This document shows, in pieces, positions 25,697 to 35,059 of a DNA stretch of 64,000 bases; the first letter of the stretch is position 1, and every line of letters starts with the position of its first letter. The notes beneath the pieces are model-generated. The model ran no database searches. It had not been told where the DNA came from and saw only the letters and a list, made by a program, of their open reading frames with translations. The translations under genes and the position numbers were made by a program. Source of the DNA: Candidatus Omnitrophota bacterium. GTDB lineage: Bacteria; Hinthialibacterota; Hinthialibacteria; Hinthialibacterales; Hinthialibacteraceae. The stretch spans positions 1 to 64,000 of the forward strand of contig JABLXU010000022.1 in NCBI GenBank assembly GCA_013177805.1, in the 5' to 3' direction.

Positions 25697-26593
25697 ATGT
25701 CCACCATTACCCGTCGTGATTTTCTCAAGCACGGCGCCGCCCTTACGGGCGTGCTGGCCGGTTCGCGCTGGGTCCAAGCCGAAACCGCCAAAGTTAAACG
25801 TTCCGCCACGGATTGGGTCCCGCTGGGCCGCTCCCGGATGCGCGTCACCCGTCTGGGCATCGGGACCGGCACCAACGGCGGCCAGGTCCAACGGGACATG
25901 AGCCAGGAAGCCTTCACGGCCATGATCCGGCATGCCTACGACCGGGGGATCCGCTTCTTCGATACCGCGGATAATTACCGGGAGATGCATGAACGGCTGG
26001 CGGCTGCCCTCAAAGGCATCGACCGGGAATCCTACACCATCCAGACCAAAATGAATTGGCACCGGGATCAGGATGTCAACCAGACTATCGACCGCTTCCG
26101 GAAGGAACTCCAGACCGATTACTTTGATTCATTCCTCCTGCATTGCCTTATGTCATCCAATTGGCAGGAAGAATTGAAACCGATCATGGACGGCCTGGAA
26201 GAAGCCAAATCTAAGCAATGGATTCTAACCCACGGCGCGTCCTGCCACGGCCTCAATGCCTTACGGGCATTGCCCGGCGTCTCCTGGCTGGACGTGGCGC
26301 TCCTGCGCGTCAACCACGATGGCACCCATATGGACGGTCCCAAGGGCGATTGGGCGGAACCCGGCCTCCGGGATGAAGCCGTAGCGGAAATCCGCAAGAT
26401 TCACGATTCCGGCACGGGCGTCATCGGCATGAAACTCATCGGCAACGGCGACTTTGCCGAGAAGTCCCGCCGCGAGGAATCGATCAAGTTCGTCATGGGC
26501 CTGGATTGCGTTGACGCGGTGATCATCGGCTTCAAGAGCCCCGCCGAAATCGACGAAGCCATCGAGTTGATGGACAAGTATTTGAACGCCTGA
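25697..26593 (+). CDS. Tat-exported aldo/keto reductase
   Basis: 298 residues. A twin-arginine signal (TRRDFLKHGAALTGVLAG) precedes an AKR barrel. The catalytic tetrad residues can be placed: Asp and Tyr in FFDTADNYREMHE, Lys in IQTKMNW and His in FLLHCLM. The C-terminal part is IGMKLIGNGDF and VDAVIIGFKSPAEIDEA. AKRs reduce carbonyls with NADPH; folded export via Tat would permit cofactor loading in the cytosol. GAGGTGAATC precedes the ATG. Substrate unknown. Confidence 0.88.
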   Translation: MSTITRRDFLKHGAALTGVLAGSRWVQAETAKVKRSATDWVPLGRSRMRVTRLGIGTGTNGGQVQRDMSQEAFTAMIRHAYDRGIRFFDTADNYREMHERLAAALKGIDRESYTIQTKMNWHRDQDVNQTIDRFRKELQTDYFDSFLLHCLMSSNWQEELKPIMDGLEEAKSKQWILTHGASCHGLNALRALPGVSWLDVALLRVNHDGTHMDGPKGDWAEPGLRDEAVAEIRKIHDSGTGVIGMKLIGNGDFAEKSRREESIKFVMGLDCVDAVIIGFKSPAEIDEAIELMDKYLNA

Positions 26594-26708
26594 TTCGGCC
26601 GGCATGCGGGACGGAAAGGGATTGACGCGCCGGTCGTAGCCGTTCATCCACTTTTTCCGCTATGGAAAGCCAGGATGCCCGTATCCTGAAAACTGCCGGA
26701 ATTCCCCT

Positions 26709-27449
26709 ATGCAACCGGTTCCACCCGATAGCATTTCGGCCGACCACTCTCCAGATCTCCCCGCGGATTCCCAATCCGCGCCGGATCTTCGGGGAAATCA
26801 CCGCCGCCGCCCATTCCGCTGTCTCGCGGTGCTACTGGTTATGTTGGTGGCCGTGCTTTCGGTGGCCTATTATTTCCGGGAGCCGATTTTGATAGGCATA
26901 GGTCAAGCATTGGTTTACGAATCCGCCATCCATCCCTGTGATGTGGCCGCCGTGTTCATCGGCGGAGGTGCGGAGCGTCTCGAGCGGGCGGTGGAATTGT
27001 ACCAGGCCGGTTACGCGCCCCGCATCCTCCTGACCATGCCGCGAACCTTGGAACATGGCGTCCCCAGCCGGGATCTCTATGAACTGGAGCGCCGGCAATG
27101 CCAGGCGGTGCTGGATTATCACCGGATTGATCCCCGTGATGTGCATTGGGGGCCTCAACCGTTTTACAGCACCTATAGCGAGGCGGTCTATCTCCTGGAA
27201 TGGATGCGCCGGCAGGGTTTTGATTCCGCCCTCGTTGTCACCGGGTATTTCCAATCCCGCCGCGCGAAATGGTCATTGGACCGCGTATTTCAAAATCAGA
27301 GCATAGACATCCGCCTGGTTCCCGCGCCTCCGGACCTCTATTCGGCCACCCGCTGGTGGAGGCACGAAGAAGGAATTGTCATGGTGGAAAACGAATACCT
27401 TAAAAACCTGTATTACCGTGTCCGGGGTTTGTTCGGCCATCCCGGTTGA
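26709..27449 (+). CDS. YdcF/ElyC-type DUF218 membrane-anchored protein
   Basis: 246 residues with one transmembrane segment (about 39-56, LAVLLVMLVAVLSVAYYF) after a charged N-terminus. The DUF218 domain follows: AAVFIGGGAERLERAVELYQAGYAPRILLTMP, YELERRQCQAVLDYHRI, TYSEAVYLLEWMRRQGFDSALVVTGYFQSRRAKWSLDRVF. Family members (ElyC, SanA, YdcF) are linked to envelope biogenesis and vancomycin sensitivity; the molecular function is not settled. The start is provisional because no clear ribosome site precedes the ATG. Confidence 0.82.
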   Translation: MQPVPPDSISADHSPDLPADSQSAPDLRGNHRRRPFRCLAVLLVMLVAVLSVAYYFREPILIGIGQALVYESAIHPCDVAAVFIGGGAERLERAVELYQAGYAPRILLTMPRTLEHGVPSRDLYELERRQCQAVLDYHRIDPRDVHWGPQPFYSTYSEAVYLLEWMRRQGFDSALVVTGYFQSRRAKWSLDRVFQNQSIDIRLVPAPPDLYSATRWWRHEEGIVMVENEYLKNLYYRVRGLFGHPG

Positions 27450-27469
27450 TCTTATTATTTCCTATAATC

Positions 27470-27886
27470 TTATTCCCCGATGATTTTGACCAGCACCCGT
27501 TTCTTCCGCCGGCCGTCGAATTCTCCGTAAAAAATCTGCTCCCAGGGGCCAAAATCCAACCGGCCTTCCGTGATCGCCACCACGACCTCCCGGCCCATGA
27601 TCTGGCGTTTCATGTGCGCGTCGGCGTTATCCTCTCCCACGTTGTGCCGGTACTGCGTCACCGGTTCATGCGGCGCGAGTTTTTCCAGCCATTGGTCGTA
27701 ATCCTGATGCAGTCCCGGCTCGTCATCGTTGATGAACACACTGGCCGTGATGTGCATCGCGTTGCATAGCAGCAAACCTTCCCGCACGCCGCTTTCGCGC
27801 ACGCATTGTTCACACTCCGGCGTGATGTTAATGAACGCCCGCCGCGCGGGGACGTTGAACCAAAGTTCCTTGCGGTAACTTTTCAT
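27470..27886 (-). CDS. YjbQ / UPF0047 family protein
   Basis: 138 residues, normal family length. Motifs match UPF0047: [69 protein letters not shown]. coli YjbQ has weak thiamine-phosphate synthase activity in vitro and can complement thiE, but the physiological role remains unclear. The conserved HxTAS and DAHxK histidines likely bind metal. Convergent with the ElyC-like gene, 20 bp apart. Confidence 0.87.
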   Translation of the reverse strand: MKSYRKELWFNVPARRAFINITPECEQCVRESGVREGLLLCNAMHITASVFINDDEPGLHQDYDQWLEKLAPHEPVTQYRHNVGEDNADAHMKRQIMGREVVVAITEGRLDFGPWEQIFYGEFDGRRKKRVLVKIIGE

Positions 27887-27980
27887 GGAACTCTCTCACA
27901 CTTTCCGTTGTTTCCAACTGTACGGACGATCAGCCATCAGACCAAATGGCGTCCCCGGATAAGCCGTCTGTTATTCTCTG

Positions 27981-29609
27981 TTATTCTGGCAACGCATTTT
28001 CATTCTGCTTCAATCCGCCCGGATCCGCTTCTTCTCGATTCTTATCCCATTGCTTCAGTATCGTATCCCGCCATTGCTCGAACCACTTCATCATCTGGGC
28101 GTCATCAAACCGGTAATGATATCCCCACGTCGGTTCTTTCAAGACCTGCATGGTGCTCCATGCCTGCCCCCAGACCGCGCCGAGACATACGGCGAATCCC
28201 ACAACGATGGCCATGAAATTCACCAGTCCAAACCGGGGAAACTTCTTCTGCGGCACAAACTCCATTTCCATCGGCCATGTGAGCACCAGCAGCGTGCACA
28301 GGCAGGCGTTGACATGGATGACACCCTCCGTGATCAAACGCCCCGGTTCGAAAGGAAGATACCGCGACAGGTTGCCGATCACGATCCACCACAGAAACAC
28401 AAGAAACAAAGCCTGCCCCTTTCCCAGCCAAGTGGCAGGCACAACGGACAAAGGATGCTTTTGATGGCGGATGATTAAAGCGGTCACCGTTCCGGCTATG
28501 ATCAGATACGCCAGATTGAACCACCCGGCGGCGGAAAGACCAAACATTTCCACGGGAATCACATGATTGGGCAGCCAGACGGATTCCACGTTTTTCCGGA
28601 TATTCAGAAAGGGTATGACCAGCAAGACAAATCCCAAAGAAAAGATCTCCGTCCAATACCGGATGGGCGGCTCGTCTGGAACCGCGGGCAGCCGTTTGGA
28701 CAGGTAAATCATGGCCACCGCCACACCGATGCCGGAGATGAGGCCGAAGGTTTGTTCCATTACGCTGTGCCAATTGGCCGCAATCCCGGTCGATACCCCG
28801 AGCAGTTTGATCAATTCCGCCGTGGAAAATCCGAATCCCGCGAAGAAGGCGGTCACCAACGCGGCAAACACTACCGGCGAGAGTCCCTTGCGCCAAAGAA
28901 ACGCCAGCAGCGCCAGGGTCATGCCCAGGCATCCCGCCCAGTTGTCGCCGCGTGGCGGCGTCATGCGGATCTCCAATCCCACCACCAAAAGCAAAAACGC
29001 CAGCCACCACCCCGCGGCCATGCATAAAATCAGATTCGAACCGAAACAAAAACGGCCCCGGATGAGCCCCAGCGTTACAACGGCGATGACCGCCAGCAAC
29101 GCGGCCACCCAGTCGGTGTCATACCAGTTGAAGGCTTCCTCGGTCAGCCAGCCGCCTTCAAACGCCAAAAACTGCACCGTCCAGGCCAGAAATACCGCGC
29201 CCAACGGATAAAACAGTTCGGTCAGCCGTTCCCTGTCTAAAAACGCGGGCAGCGCTGTCCCTGCCCCGCCGATCGCGCCCCATAAAAATCCGATGACGAA
29301 CAGGCAAGCAAAACCGTACAGCACACTGGGCCAGCTGGCCGAGTGGGTGTATCCCAGCACGATCCCGTACGACATGGATCCGCCGAACGACCACCCCAAG
29401 GCCCCGAAAAACGCGAAATAGGCCACCCGCCGCCGCCAGTCCTCCCGGCCTGTCAACAGGCTGGCCGCCATGGCCGCCAAGGTCCCCGGAATCATCGCTC
29501 CGAATTCGTGGCCCCAGTTGCCCCGCACGCCCCAACCCAGCGACAGCGACAAAGCCGCCAAGTAGAGTGTCCCTCTCGATAAGGCCGCCGTGGATCCGGT
29601 TCTAGTCAT
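27981..29609 (-). CDS. Large polytopic membrane protein of unknown function
   Basis: About 542 residues from the ATG at 29609 (AAGGAG about 12 bases upstream); the frame is open to 29684, but those 25 residues are charged and improbable before a first membrane helix. I count roughly 14 hydrophobic segments. The N-terminal SLGWGVRGNWGHEFGAMIPG, rich in Gly and aromatic residues, looks like a conserved family motif, as does WGAIGGAGTALPAF. The C-terminal 60 residues are charged and probably cytoplasmic or periplasmic. I do not recognise a transporter superfamily. Downstream on the minus strand lies YjbQ. Confidence 0.6.
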   Translation of the reverse strand: MTRTGSTAALSRGTLYLAALSLSLGWGVRGNWGHEFGAMIPGTLAAMAASLLTGREDWRRRVAYFAFFGALGWSFGGSMSYGIVLGYTHSASWPSVLYGFACLFVIGFLWGAIGGAGTALPAFLDRERLTELFYPLGAVFLAWTVQFLAFEGGWLTEEAFNWYDTDWVAALLAVIAVVTLGLIRGRFCFGSNLILCMAAGWWLAFLLLVVGLEIRMTPPRGDNWAGCLGMTLALLAFLWRKGLSPVVFAALVTAFFAGFGFSTAELIKLLGVSTGIAANWHSVMEQTFGLISGIGVAVAMIYLSKRLPAVPDEPPIRYWTEIFSLGFVLLVIPFLNIRKNVESVWLPNHVIPVEMFGLSAAGWFNLAYLIIAGTVTALIIRHQKHPLSVVPATWLGKGQALFLVFLWWIVIGNLSRYLPFEPGRLITEGVIHVNACLCTLLVLTWPMEMEFVPQKKFPRFGLVNFMAIVVGFAVCLGAVWGQAWSTMQVLKEPTWGYHYRFDDAQMMKWFEQWRDTILKQWDKNREEADPGGLKQNENALPE

Positions 29610-30152
29610 CGGCCGATTCGTCTCCTTTTTGATTTCATGCGCCGTACCCGCCCGGTGGAAATCCCCCGGGCGCCGGCCGCTCATCCTGCCATCAAATCCA
29701 GAAAAAAACCGGCTCGATCATATCACAAGTACCAAATCGGATTCAGGTGGGGTGGATGGATAACGTGCCACCTGCAACTCCTCTGTTTCTTTTCTCCATC
29801 CCCATTCAAGCCGGTTCAGCAAGGAGATGCTCGATACACCATTCTCACAATCAATCCGAATCTTTTTATCTGATTGAATCTCCGCCGCCTCAAAACTATT
29901 TGATTGATTCTGGCAATTTCCGCTTTCGCCGGATTGAAAATGATTTCAGAAGCCTTTCCGGAGATCGGCACGGCCTGGCCCGGTCTCGAAGAAAATCCCA
30001 ATCCAAAAGAAGAAGAACCCTTGTCTGAAAAGTGGCTTTTCAATAGGATTATGGTTCACCTTGTCACGGCCCAGGTACACGAAGAAGAGAAAGCCTTTCC
30101 GAATTCAGTATGAATCGAAATATGAATCTACCCCCCCATGGGAGGCATAGGC
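29610..30152. other. Intergenic region upstream of citrate synthase
   Basis: About 540 bp between divergent genes. An open frame at 29904-30113 (69 codons) has no ribosome site or recognisable product. Otherwise I see no repeat, RNA gene or strong promoter. Confidence 0.45.
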
Positions 30153-31466
30153 ATGGCGACTTTACGTGAAACTCTGGCCTACCGAATCCCCATCTTTCGT
30201 GAACAGCGGGCGTTTTTGGCCAAAAAATACGCGAACGTCAAAGTCTGTGACGTTACTGTCGGCCAGATATACGGTGGTATGCGAGGCGTGCTGGGCCTGG
30301 TTACTGACACCTCTTCCGTGGATCCCGAAACCGGCTTGGTCATCCGGGGAATTCCCATCAAACAACTCACGGACCGGCTGCCGGAAGAAATTTTCTTTTT
30401 GCTGCTGACCAGCAAACTCCCGGATGAAACCGCGCTCAAGGACTTGCAGGATGAATTGAATCAACGCAGCGAAGTGCCTGGCTATGTTTGGGATGTTCTA
30501 AACGCTATGCCGCCCGATTCCCATCCGATGACCATGATCAGCACCGCCATCCTGGTCATGCAGCGGGAATCCCTGTTCGCGGCCCAATATGAAGAGGGCA
30601 TGCCCAAAGAGGAGTTTTGGAAGCCCGCTTTGGAAGATTCATTGAACATCATCGCCCGGCTGCCGGACATCGCCGGGTACATCTACCGGAAACGCTTCGA
30701 CAAAGGCCCCCGCATCGCTCCCGATCCCTCTCTCGACTGGGGCGCGAATGTGGCCCGCACTCTCGGTATCCCCGATCCGGACGGCCGCTTTACCAAATTG
30801 ATCCGCCTCTACCTCACGCTGCATTCCGACCACGAAGGCGGAAATGTTTCGGCCTTCACCAGCCGGACGATTGGATCGGCCTTGTCGGATATTTATTACG
30901 CGTTGTCGGGTGGGCTCAACGGTTTGGCCGGCCCCCTGCACGGTTTGGCCAACCAGGAATGCCTCCGCTGGGTTTTGATGCTGAGGGACAAATTCGGCGG
31001 AATTCCCACCGACGAACAGTTGCGCCAGTTCGCCTGGGAGACACTCAACAGCAACCAGGTGATCCCCGGGTACGGCCACGCCGTGCTCCGGGTGACTGAT
31101 CCGCGTTTTGAGGCGCTCTATGAATTCGGCATGAAACACTGCGCGGATGATGAGATTTTCCAAATCGCTTCCAAGATCTACCAAGTTGTCCCCGGGGTGT
31201 TGCAGCAGGTCCAAAAAATCAAGGATCCCTGGCCGAATGTGGACGCGATTTCCGGCCCGCTGTTCCATCATTTCGGCTTAACCGAATACCCCTTCTATAC
31301 CGCCATGTTCGGTGTGGCGCGGGCCTTGGGCATCTGCGCGCAATACATCATTGCCCGCGGCGTGGGCCGGCCCATCACCCGGCCGAAATCTATTACCTCG
31401 GAATGGCTGATTAATTACATCGAACAACAAACTGGTGACAAAATCGAACGCCCGGTTCTGGAATGA
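30153..31466 (+). CDS. gltA: Citrate synthase, eukaryote-like type
   Basis: 437 residues from the ATG at 30153, with GGGAGG 7 bases upstream; the ATG at 30138 overlaps that site and is unlikely. It condenses acetyl-CoA and oxaloacetate. Catalytic residues are in place: His in LHSDHEGG, His in IPGYGHAVLR and Asp in PNVDAISG. Segments such as GLNGLAGPLHGLANQECL, FGVARALGICAQ and RPITRPKS follow the mitochondrial-type enzyme more closely than E. coli GltA. Such enzymes occur in some bacteria (e.g. Geobacter) and probably are not NADH-inhibited. The gene is monocistronic here. The symbol is by function, not by orthology to E. coli. Confidence 0.93.
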   Translation: MATLRETLAYRIPIFREQRAFLAKKYANVKVCDVTVGQIYGGMRGVLGLVTDTSSVDPETGLVIRGIPIKQLTDRLPEEIFFLLLTSKLPDETALKDLQDELNQRSEVPGYVWDVLNAMPPDSHPMTMISTAILVMQRESLFAAQYEEGMPKEEFWKPALEDSLNIIARLPDIAGYIYRKRFDKGPRIAPDPSLDWGANVARTLGIPDPDGRFTKLIRLYLTLHSDHEGGNVSAFTSRTIGSALSDIYYALSGGLNGLAGPLHGLANQECLRWVLMLRDKFGGIPTDEQLRQFAWETLNSNQVIPGYGHAVLRVTDPRFEALYEFGMKHCADDEIFQIASKIYQVVPGVLQQVQKIKDPWPNVDAISGPLFHHFGLTEYPFYTAMFGVARALGICAQYIIARGVGRPITRPKSITSEWLINYIEQQTGDKIERPVLE

Positions 31467-31946
31467 TCGCCGATTAGTGAGTACAACCAATCCACTGCAT
31501 CCCTTCACGGCTCTCTCTTCTCCCCCGTGGTCTGAATGAAGAAAAATCCCATAAAAAGCCCTGCCGGCGGCTCTATGCCTTCGTACCCGCCATTGCCGGA
31601 CGCCATTTGGGGCGACCGCCCCCGGTTCCGCGTTTCCTGGATGTCCGGTTCTTTCTCTCCTATATTCCATCAATCCCCGGCCGGCTGAAACGATTTAATT
31701 TCAAAAAAATTCACTCTTCCTCTAGACAAGCCAATCTATTATTTTGTTTAATCAAATAGTGTGGGAGATGATTTTTCTGGTGACATTCCAATGAATTTTT
31801 GCTTAAATTGTCGGTGTACAAACTTATGCAATCTGATTGAAACCGATTATCTAAGATTACAAATAAAATAAATTAAATAAAATGTAAACTTAATTATCTA
31901 TCGGCCGTCCGATAGATTTCATTTCTTTCCTACGGGAGGTTAAGGT
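31467..31946. other. Long AT-rich leader upstream of the repeat protein
   Basis: 480 bp with a marked AT-rich second half (31690-31900, long A and T runs). The end holds a hairpin (listed) and a strong GGGAGGT ribosome site. No convincing -35/-10 pair or ORF. Confidence 0.5.
31896..31917 (+). promoter_or_regulatory. Perfect inverted repeat just before the ribosome site
   Basis: ATCTATCGG (31896-31904) and CCGATAGAT (31909-31917) form a 9-bp stem with a 4-base loop. It lies about 15 bases before the GGGAGGT site of the 31947 gene, so it could be an operator or a 5'-UTR hairpin that controls translation. Confidence 0.5.
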
Positions 31947-34559
31947 ATGGTGAACAAGGTCTGGAGTTGCACGCTCATCATGGTGTCAATCGTCATGGTC
32001 TTGCCGGGGTATGCGCAATACGGCATCTTCGACAAGACCGCGGATTGGGGCGGGACCAACTCCCCACCCCAGCGGGGGACATATAAGGTCCCGGGCAGTG
32101 TGACTTTCGCCAACGGGGTGTACACCCTGCAAGGCAACGGGGACGATATTTGGGACAACAACGACGAGGGTTTCTTCGTGTACACGGAGAAATCCGGCAG
32201 TTGGAGCCTAAGCGGCAAGGTGAAATGGATCGACAATGGAGGCGGAAACGAATGGGCCAAAATCGGTGTCATGCTGCGTGAGCAAGGCGCCGTAGCCGGT
32301 TCACGCCACTATTGGATCGAACTCCGCGCCGGCACCGCCAGCACGGGCGACCGGACCGACGCCCAGTGGCGGCTGACCGCCAACGCCGCTTCGGGCAACG
32401 CGGAAATCCGGACACCGGACAACCAAGCCGTCAATGACAAAGGCGATGGCCTGTGGCTGCGCGTGTCCCGGCTGGCCGATGTGAACATCGTGGTGAGCGA
32501 ATACTCCTACGATGGTGTCAATTGGGTATTCGCCCATGCCCAAATGATGACGTTCCCGGAAACCATCGCGTACGGCCTGGCCATCAGCAACCACTTGGAT
32601 AACCAGTTGTTGGCGGAAGGCACGGTCAGTGACGTCAAACTGGAGAGCACCGTTCCGGCAGCCGGATTCCGGACCCTTTCGATCGAGGATCCGGTTTACG
32701 TCGGCGGCGATCCGATCACTGTTACGCTGGCCGTGGGCGGCGGAACGGGAACGATCACCGTAATGGAAACGCCGCCGGCTGGTTGGACGGTCAGCCAGAT
32801 CTCCCACGGCGGCACGGAAAGCGGTGGAACGATTACCTGGAACCTGAGCGCGGCCGCCACCCTCACCTACGTGGTGACGCCTCCGGCGGGCGCTACGGGT
32901 AATGTCACGTTTGCGGGAACGGTTGGCGCTACTCCTGTGATGGGAGCGAACTCCCTGAGTTCGCCCAGCCCCCTCGGGATTTTTGACCATCATCTGGACA
33001 TCGGCGCGGTGGGAGCGCCCGGCGACGCGGAATTTGCGGACAATGTGTATACCGTCACCGGCAGCGGCGCGGACATCTGGGACACCGCTGATCAATTCCA
33101 TTTCTTGTACAAAAAGGTCAGCGGGGCTTTCAGCATGGAAGCGACGATTATTGCGTACAACGACACCGGTTCCAATGAATGGTCGAAAGCCGGGATCATG
33201 GTGCGGGACAACCTGACACCGGGATCTCCCCATTTTCACGTCATGATCCGGGGCAGCGACATGCAATACGACACGCAGTGGCGGCCTGTGCAGAATGGGT
33301 CCTCTTCCAACATGGGCTTGAAATCCGACACCACCGGCGATGTCCGTCTGGTGCGGGCCGGCAATACTTTTCAGGCGTATTACATGAACAGCGCTGGAAA
33401 TTGGGTGCTCGATACGTCGCAGACGATTCCCATGACTGATCCCGTTTATGTGGGCTGCTCGGTGACTTCCCACGAAAATCCGAATTACGCCGTGGGAGAG
33501 TACATGAACGTCAAACTCACCTTGCTGCCCTTCCAGGTTTTCAAGTCCCAATCCAAACCGGAAGTCAACCAGGGTGAATCCGTCGATGTCGTCCTTACCG
33601 TGGAAGTCCGCGAGGGCGTCCAATCGAACATCACGGTCAAAGAAACCTACCCCAAGGCGGCCAACGTCAGTCAAATCACCGCCAGCGCGGGACAGGCTAC
33701 CGATGACCAAAATGGCACGATCACCTGGACCCTGACCGGGGCCGCGGGAACCGTCACGTTGAAGTACACCGTCAACGTTCCGAGCAACTACGCGGATCCG
33801 TTTGTCACCATCAGCGGCACCTTTGATGATGGCAAAGGGTATACGGGCAGCACAGGCAGCACGGCCATTCCGGTTAAGACCGTCGATCTGGGCATTTTCC
33901 AAGGCCACCAGGATATCGGCAATCCGGGAGCGGCCGGAAATGTCAAGTTCGATGGAACCACCTGGCAGGTAGTCGGCAGCGGCCATGACATTTGGGACTC
34001 CGCCGATGATTTCCACTTCCTGTGGATGCGGGTCTCCGGGGATTTCACCTTCAGCATCGATGATCCGTACATTGGCGCGTTCGGCGCGAATCCCAGCTCC
34101 AACGATTGGCAAAAAATGGGGATCATGGTTCGTCAGAGCTTGACCGCCCCATCGGCTTATGTCATTGCCGGTCTCCGGAGTTCGGATCAGGCCCTGTTCC
34201 TGCAATGGCGGGATACCACGGGCGGCAGCGCGGCATGGGATAGTGTCACAACCGCGGCTGCGGATTGGAACCCGAACTACAATCCCGCGGCATCCGGAGT
34301 CAACAATCCCTCGTTGGATGTCGTGACTCTTGGCGGAACCATCAAGCTGGTCCGTGAAGGGAATATCTTCTCCTTGTGGTATGTGATCGGTGGAGAAGAA
34401 TATTTCCAAAATGAGCATGAATTGGCCCTCACCGATCCTGTTTATCTTGGTGTGGCGGTGACATCCCATCAAACCGGCGCCACCTCACAGGGGCTCTTCA
34501 AGAATCCGCAATTCACAGGCACGGTGGTCGGCATCAAAGACTGGATGATTCATCCCTAG
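31947..34559 (+). CDS. Secreted three-repeat beta-sandwich protein with DUF11-like linkers
   Basis: 870 residues with a signal peptide ending near YAQ. Three copies of a roughly 190-residue module are visible, each with a ghDIWD motif (NGDDIWDNNDEGFFVY; SGADIWDTADQFHFLYKKVSG; SGHDIWDSADDFHFLWMRVSG), then an NEW-K-GIMVR or NDWQKMGIMVR segment and a late DPVYLG/VTSH segment. These resemble DUF1349/concanavalin-type lectin sandwiches. Between them lie two DUF11/Ig-like linkers (TVMETPPAGWTVSQISHGG; TVKETYPKAANVSQITAS). No catalytic motif is evident, so glycan or surface binding is likely. The AT-rich leader with a hairpin upstream and a strong terminator downstream make it a single-gene unit. 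Confidence 0.8.
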   Translation: MVNKVWSCTLIMVSIVMVLPGYAQYGIFDKTADWGGTNSPPQRGTYKVPGSVTFANGVYTLQGNGDDIWDNNDEGFFVYTEKSGSWSLSGKVKWIDNGGGNEWAKIGVMLREQGAVAGSRHYWIELRAGTASTGDRTDAQWRLTANAASGNAEIRTPDNQAVNDKGDGLWLRVSRLADVNIVVSEYSYDGVNWVFAHAQMMTFPETIAYGLAISNHLDNQLLAEGTVSDVKLESTVPAAGFRTLSIEDPVYVGGDPITVTLAVGGGTGTITVMETPPAGWTVSQISHGGTESGGTITWNLSAAATLTYVVTPPAGATGNVTFAGTVGATPVMGANSLSSPSPLGIFDHHLDIGAVGAPGDAEFADNVYTVTGSGADIWDTADQFHFLYKKVSGAFSMEATIIAYNDTGSNEWSKAGIMVRDNLTPGSPHFHVMIRGSDMQYDTQWRPVQNGSSSNMGLKSDTTGDVRLVRAGNTFQAYYMNSAGNWVLDTSQTIPMTDPVYVGCSVTSHENPNYAVGEYMNVKLTLLPFQVFKSQSKPEVNQGESVDVVLTVEVREGVQSNITVKETYPKAANVSQITASAGQATDDQNGTITWTLTGAAGTVTLKYTVNVPSNYADPFVTISGTFDDGKGYTGSTGSTAIPVKTVDLGIFQGHQDIGNPGAAGNVKFDGTTWQVVGSGHDIWDSADDFHFLWMRVSGDFTFSIDDPYIGAFGANPSSNDWQKMGIMVRQSLTAPSAYVIAGLRSSDQALFLQWRDTTGGSAAWDSVTTAAADWNPNYNPAASGVNNPSLDVVTLGGTIKLVREGNIFSLWYVIGGEEYFQNEHELALTDPVYLGVAVTSHQTGATSQGLFKNPQFTGTVVGIKDWMIHP

Positions 34560-34600
34560 ATGGATCGATCCGTACATTCACCGTGTCTGTAAAAGAGGGA

Positions 34601-34634
34601 AAGCCCGGAACATCCCGTTCCGGGCTTTTTTTTT
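34601..34634 (+). terminator. Rho-independent terminator
   Basis: A perfect 11-bp stem (AAGCCCGGAAC / GTTCCGGGCTT), a 5-base loop and then nine T residues (34626-34634), 41 bases after the stop of the repeat protein. The clearest intrinsic terminator in the window. Confidence 0.95.
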
Positions 34635-35059
34635 AGCACAGCCGGCATGAAGATGGTGGGCTGGATAAACCCAATCAAAATACACCAAATCCAGGATTAT
34701 CCGGAAAGTGCGCACCTCCTAAGGCCAAATCGATTTCGTTCCTTCCAGGATAAGGACGGACACTCCAATCCGCCTCTTCCTATACCCTCCCCCTGATCCT
34801 CTCCCAGGAGAGAGGGAATTTCGGGATTGGCTTTCATCGATCATCCCGGCGAGATGAGAACCGATGATCGGAATGACAATACGCACTTGCCGGATGAGCC
34901 CAAAGCCACTGACCATATCCTCTCATTTTGTCTCAACGGGGGGTTTTGACATCCCCTTCCCCTTTATGGATCTTACCCGCTGTGGCGTTTCTCATTATCA
35001 TAAATTCCAAAATCCGCCCAAGAATTGGTCTTGGAGATAAAGCGAAAGGAGACATCATC
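34635..35059. other. Intergenic region before kdsB
   Basis: About 425 bp. It contains one copy of the dispersed palindromic repeat (listed). The kdsB reading frame is open back to a TTG at 34928, but that extension has neither a ribosome site nor family similarity. Confidence 0.45.
34785..34818. repeat. Dispersed palindromic repeat, copy 2
   Basis: CCCTCCCCCTGATCC, then CTCTCCC / GGAGAGAGGG arms. Same layout as the copy at 57.1 kb, in the forward orientation. Confidence 0.55.

Noticed and set aside
29904-30113. 69-codon frame upstream of citrate synthase
   Set aside because: No ribosome site or recognisable product, and antisense frames of similar quality exist.
32301-34472. 723-codon open frame antisense to the three-repeat secreted protein
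   Set aside because: The plus-strand frame has a signal peptide, internal domain repeats, a ribosome site and a terminator. The antisense translation has no recognisable motif and is a shadow of biased codon use.
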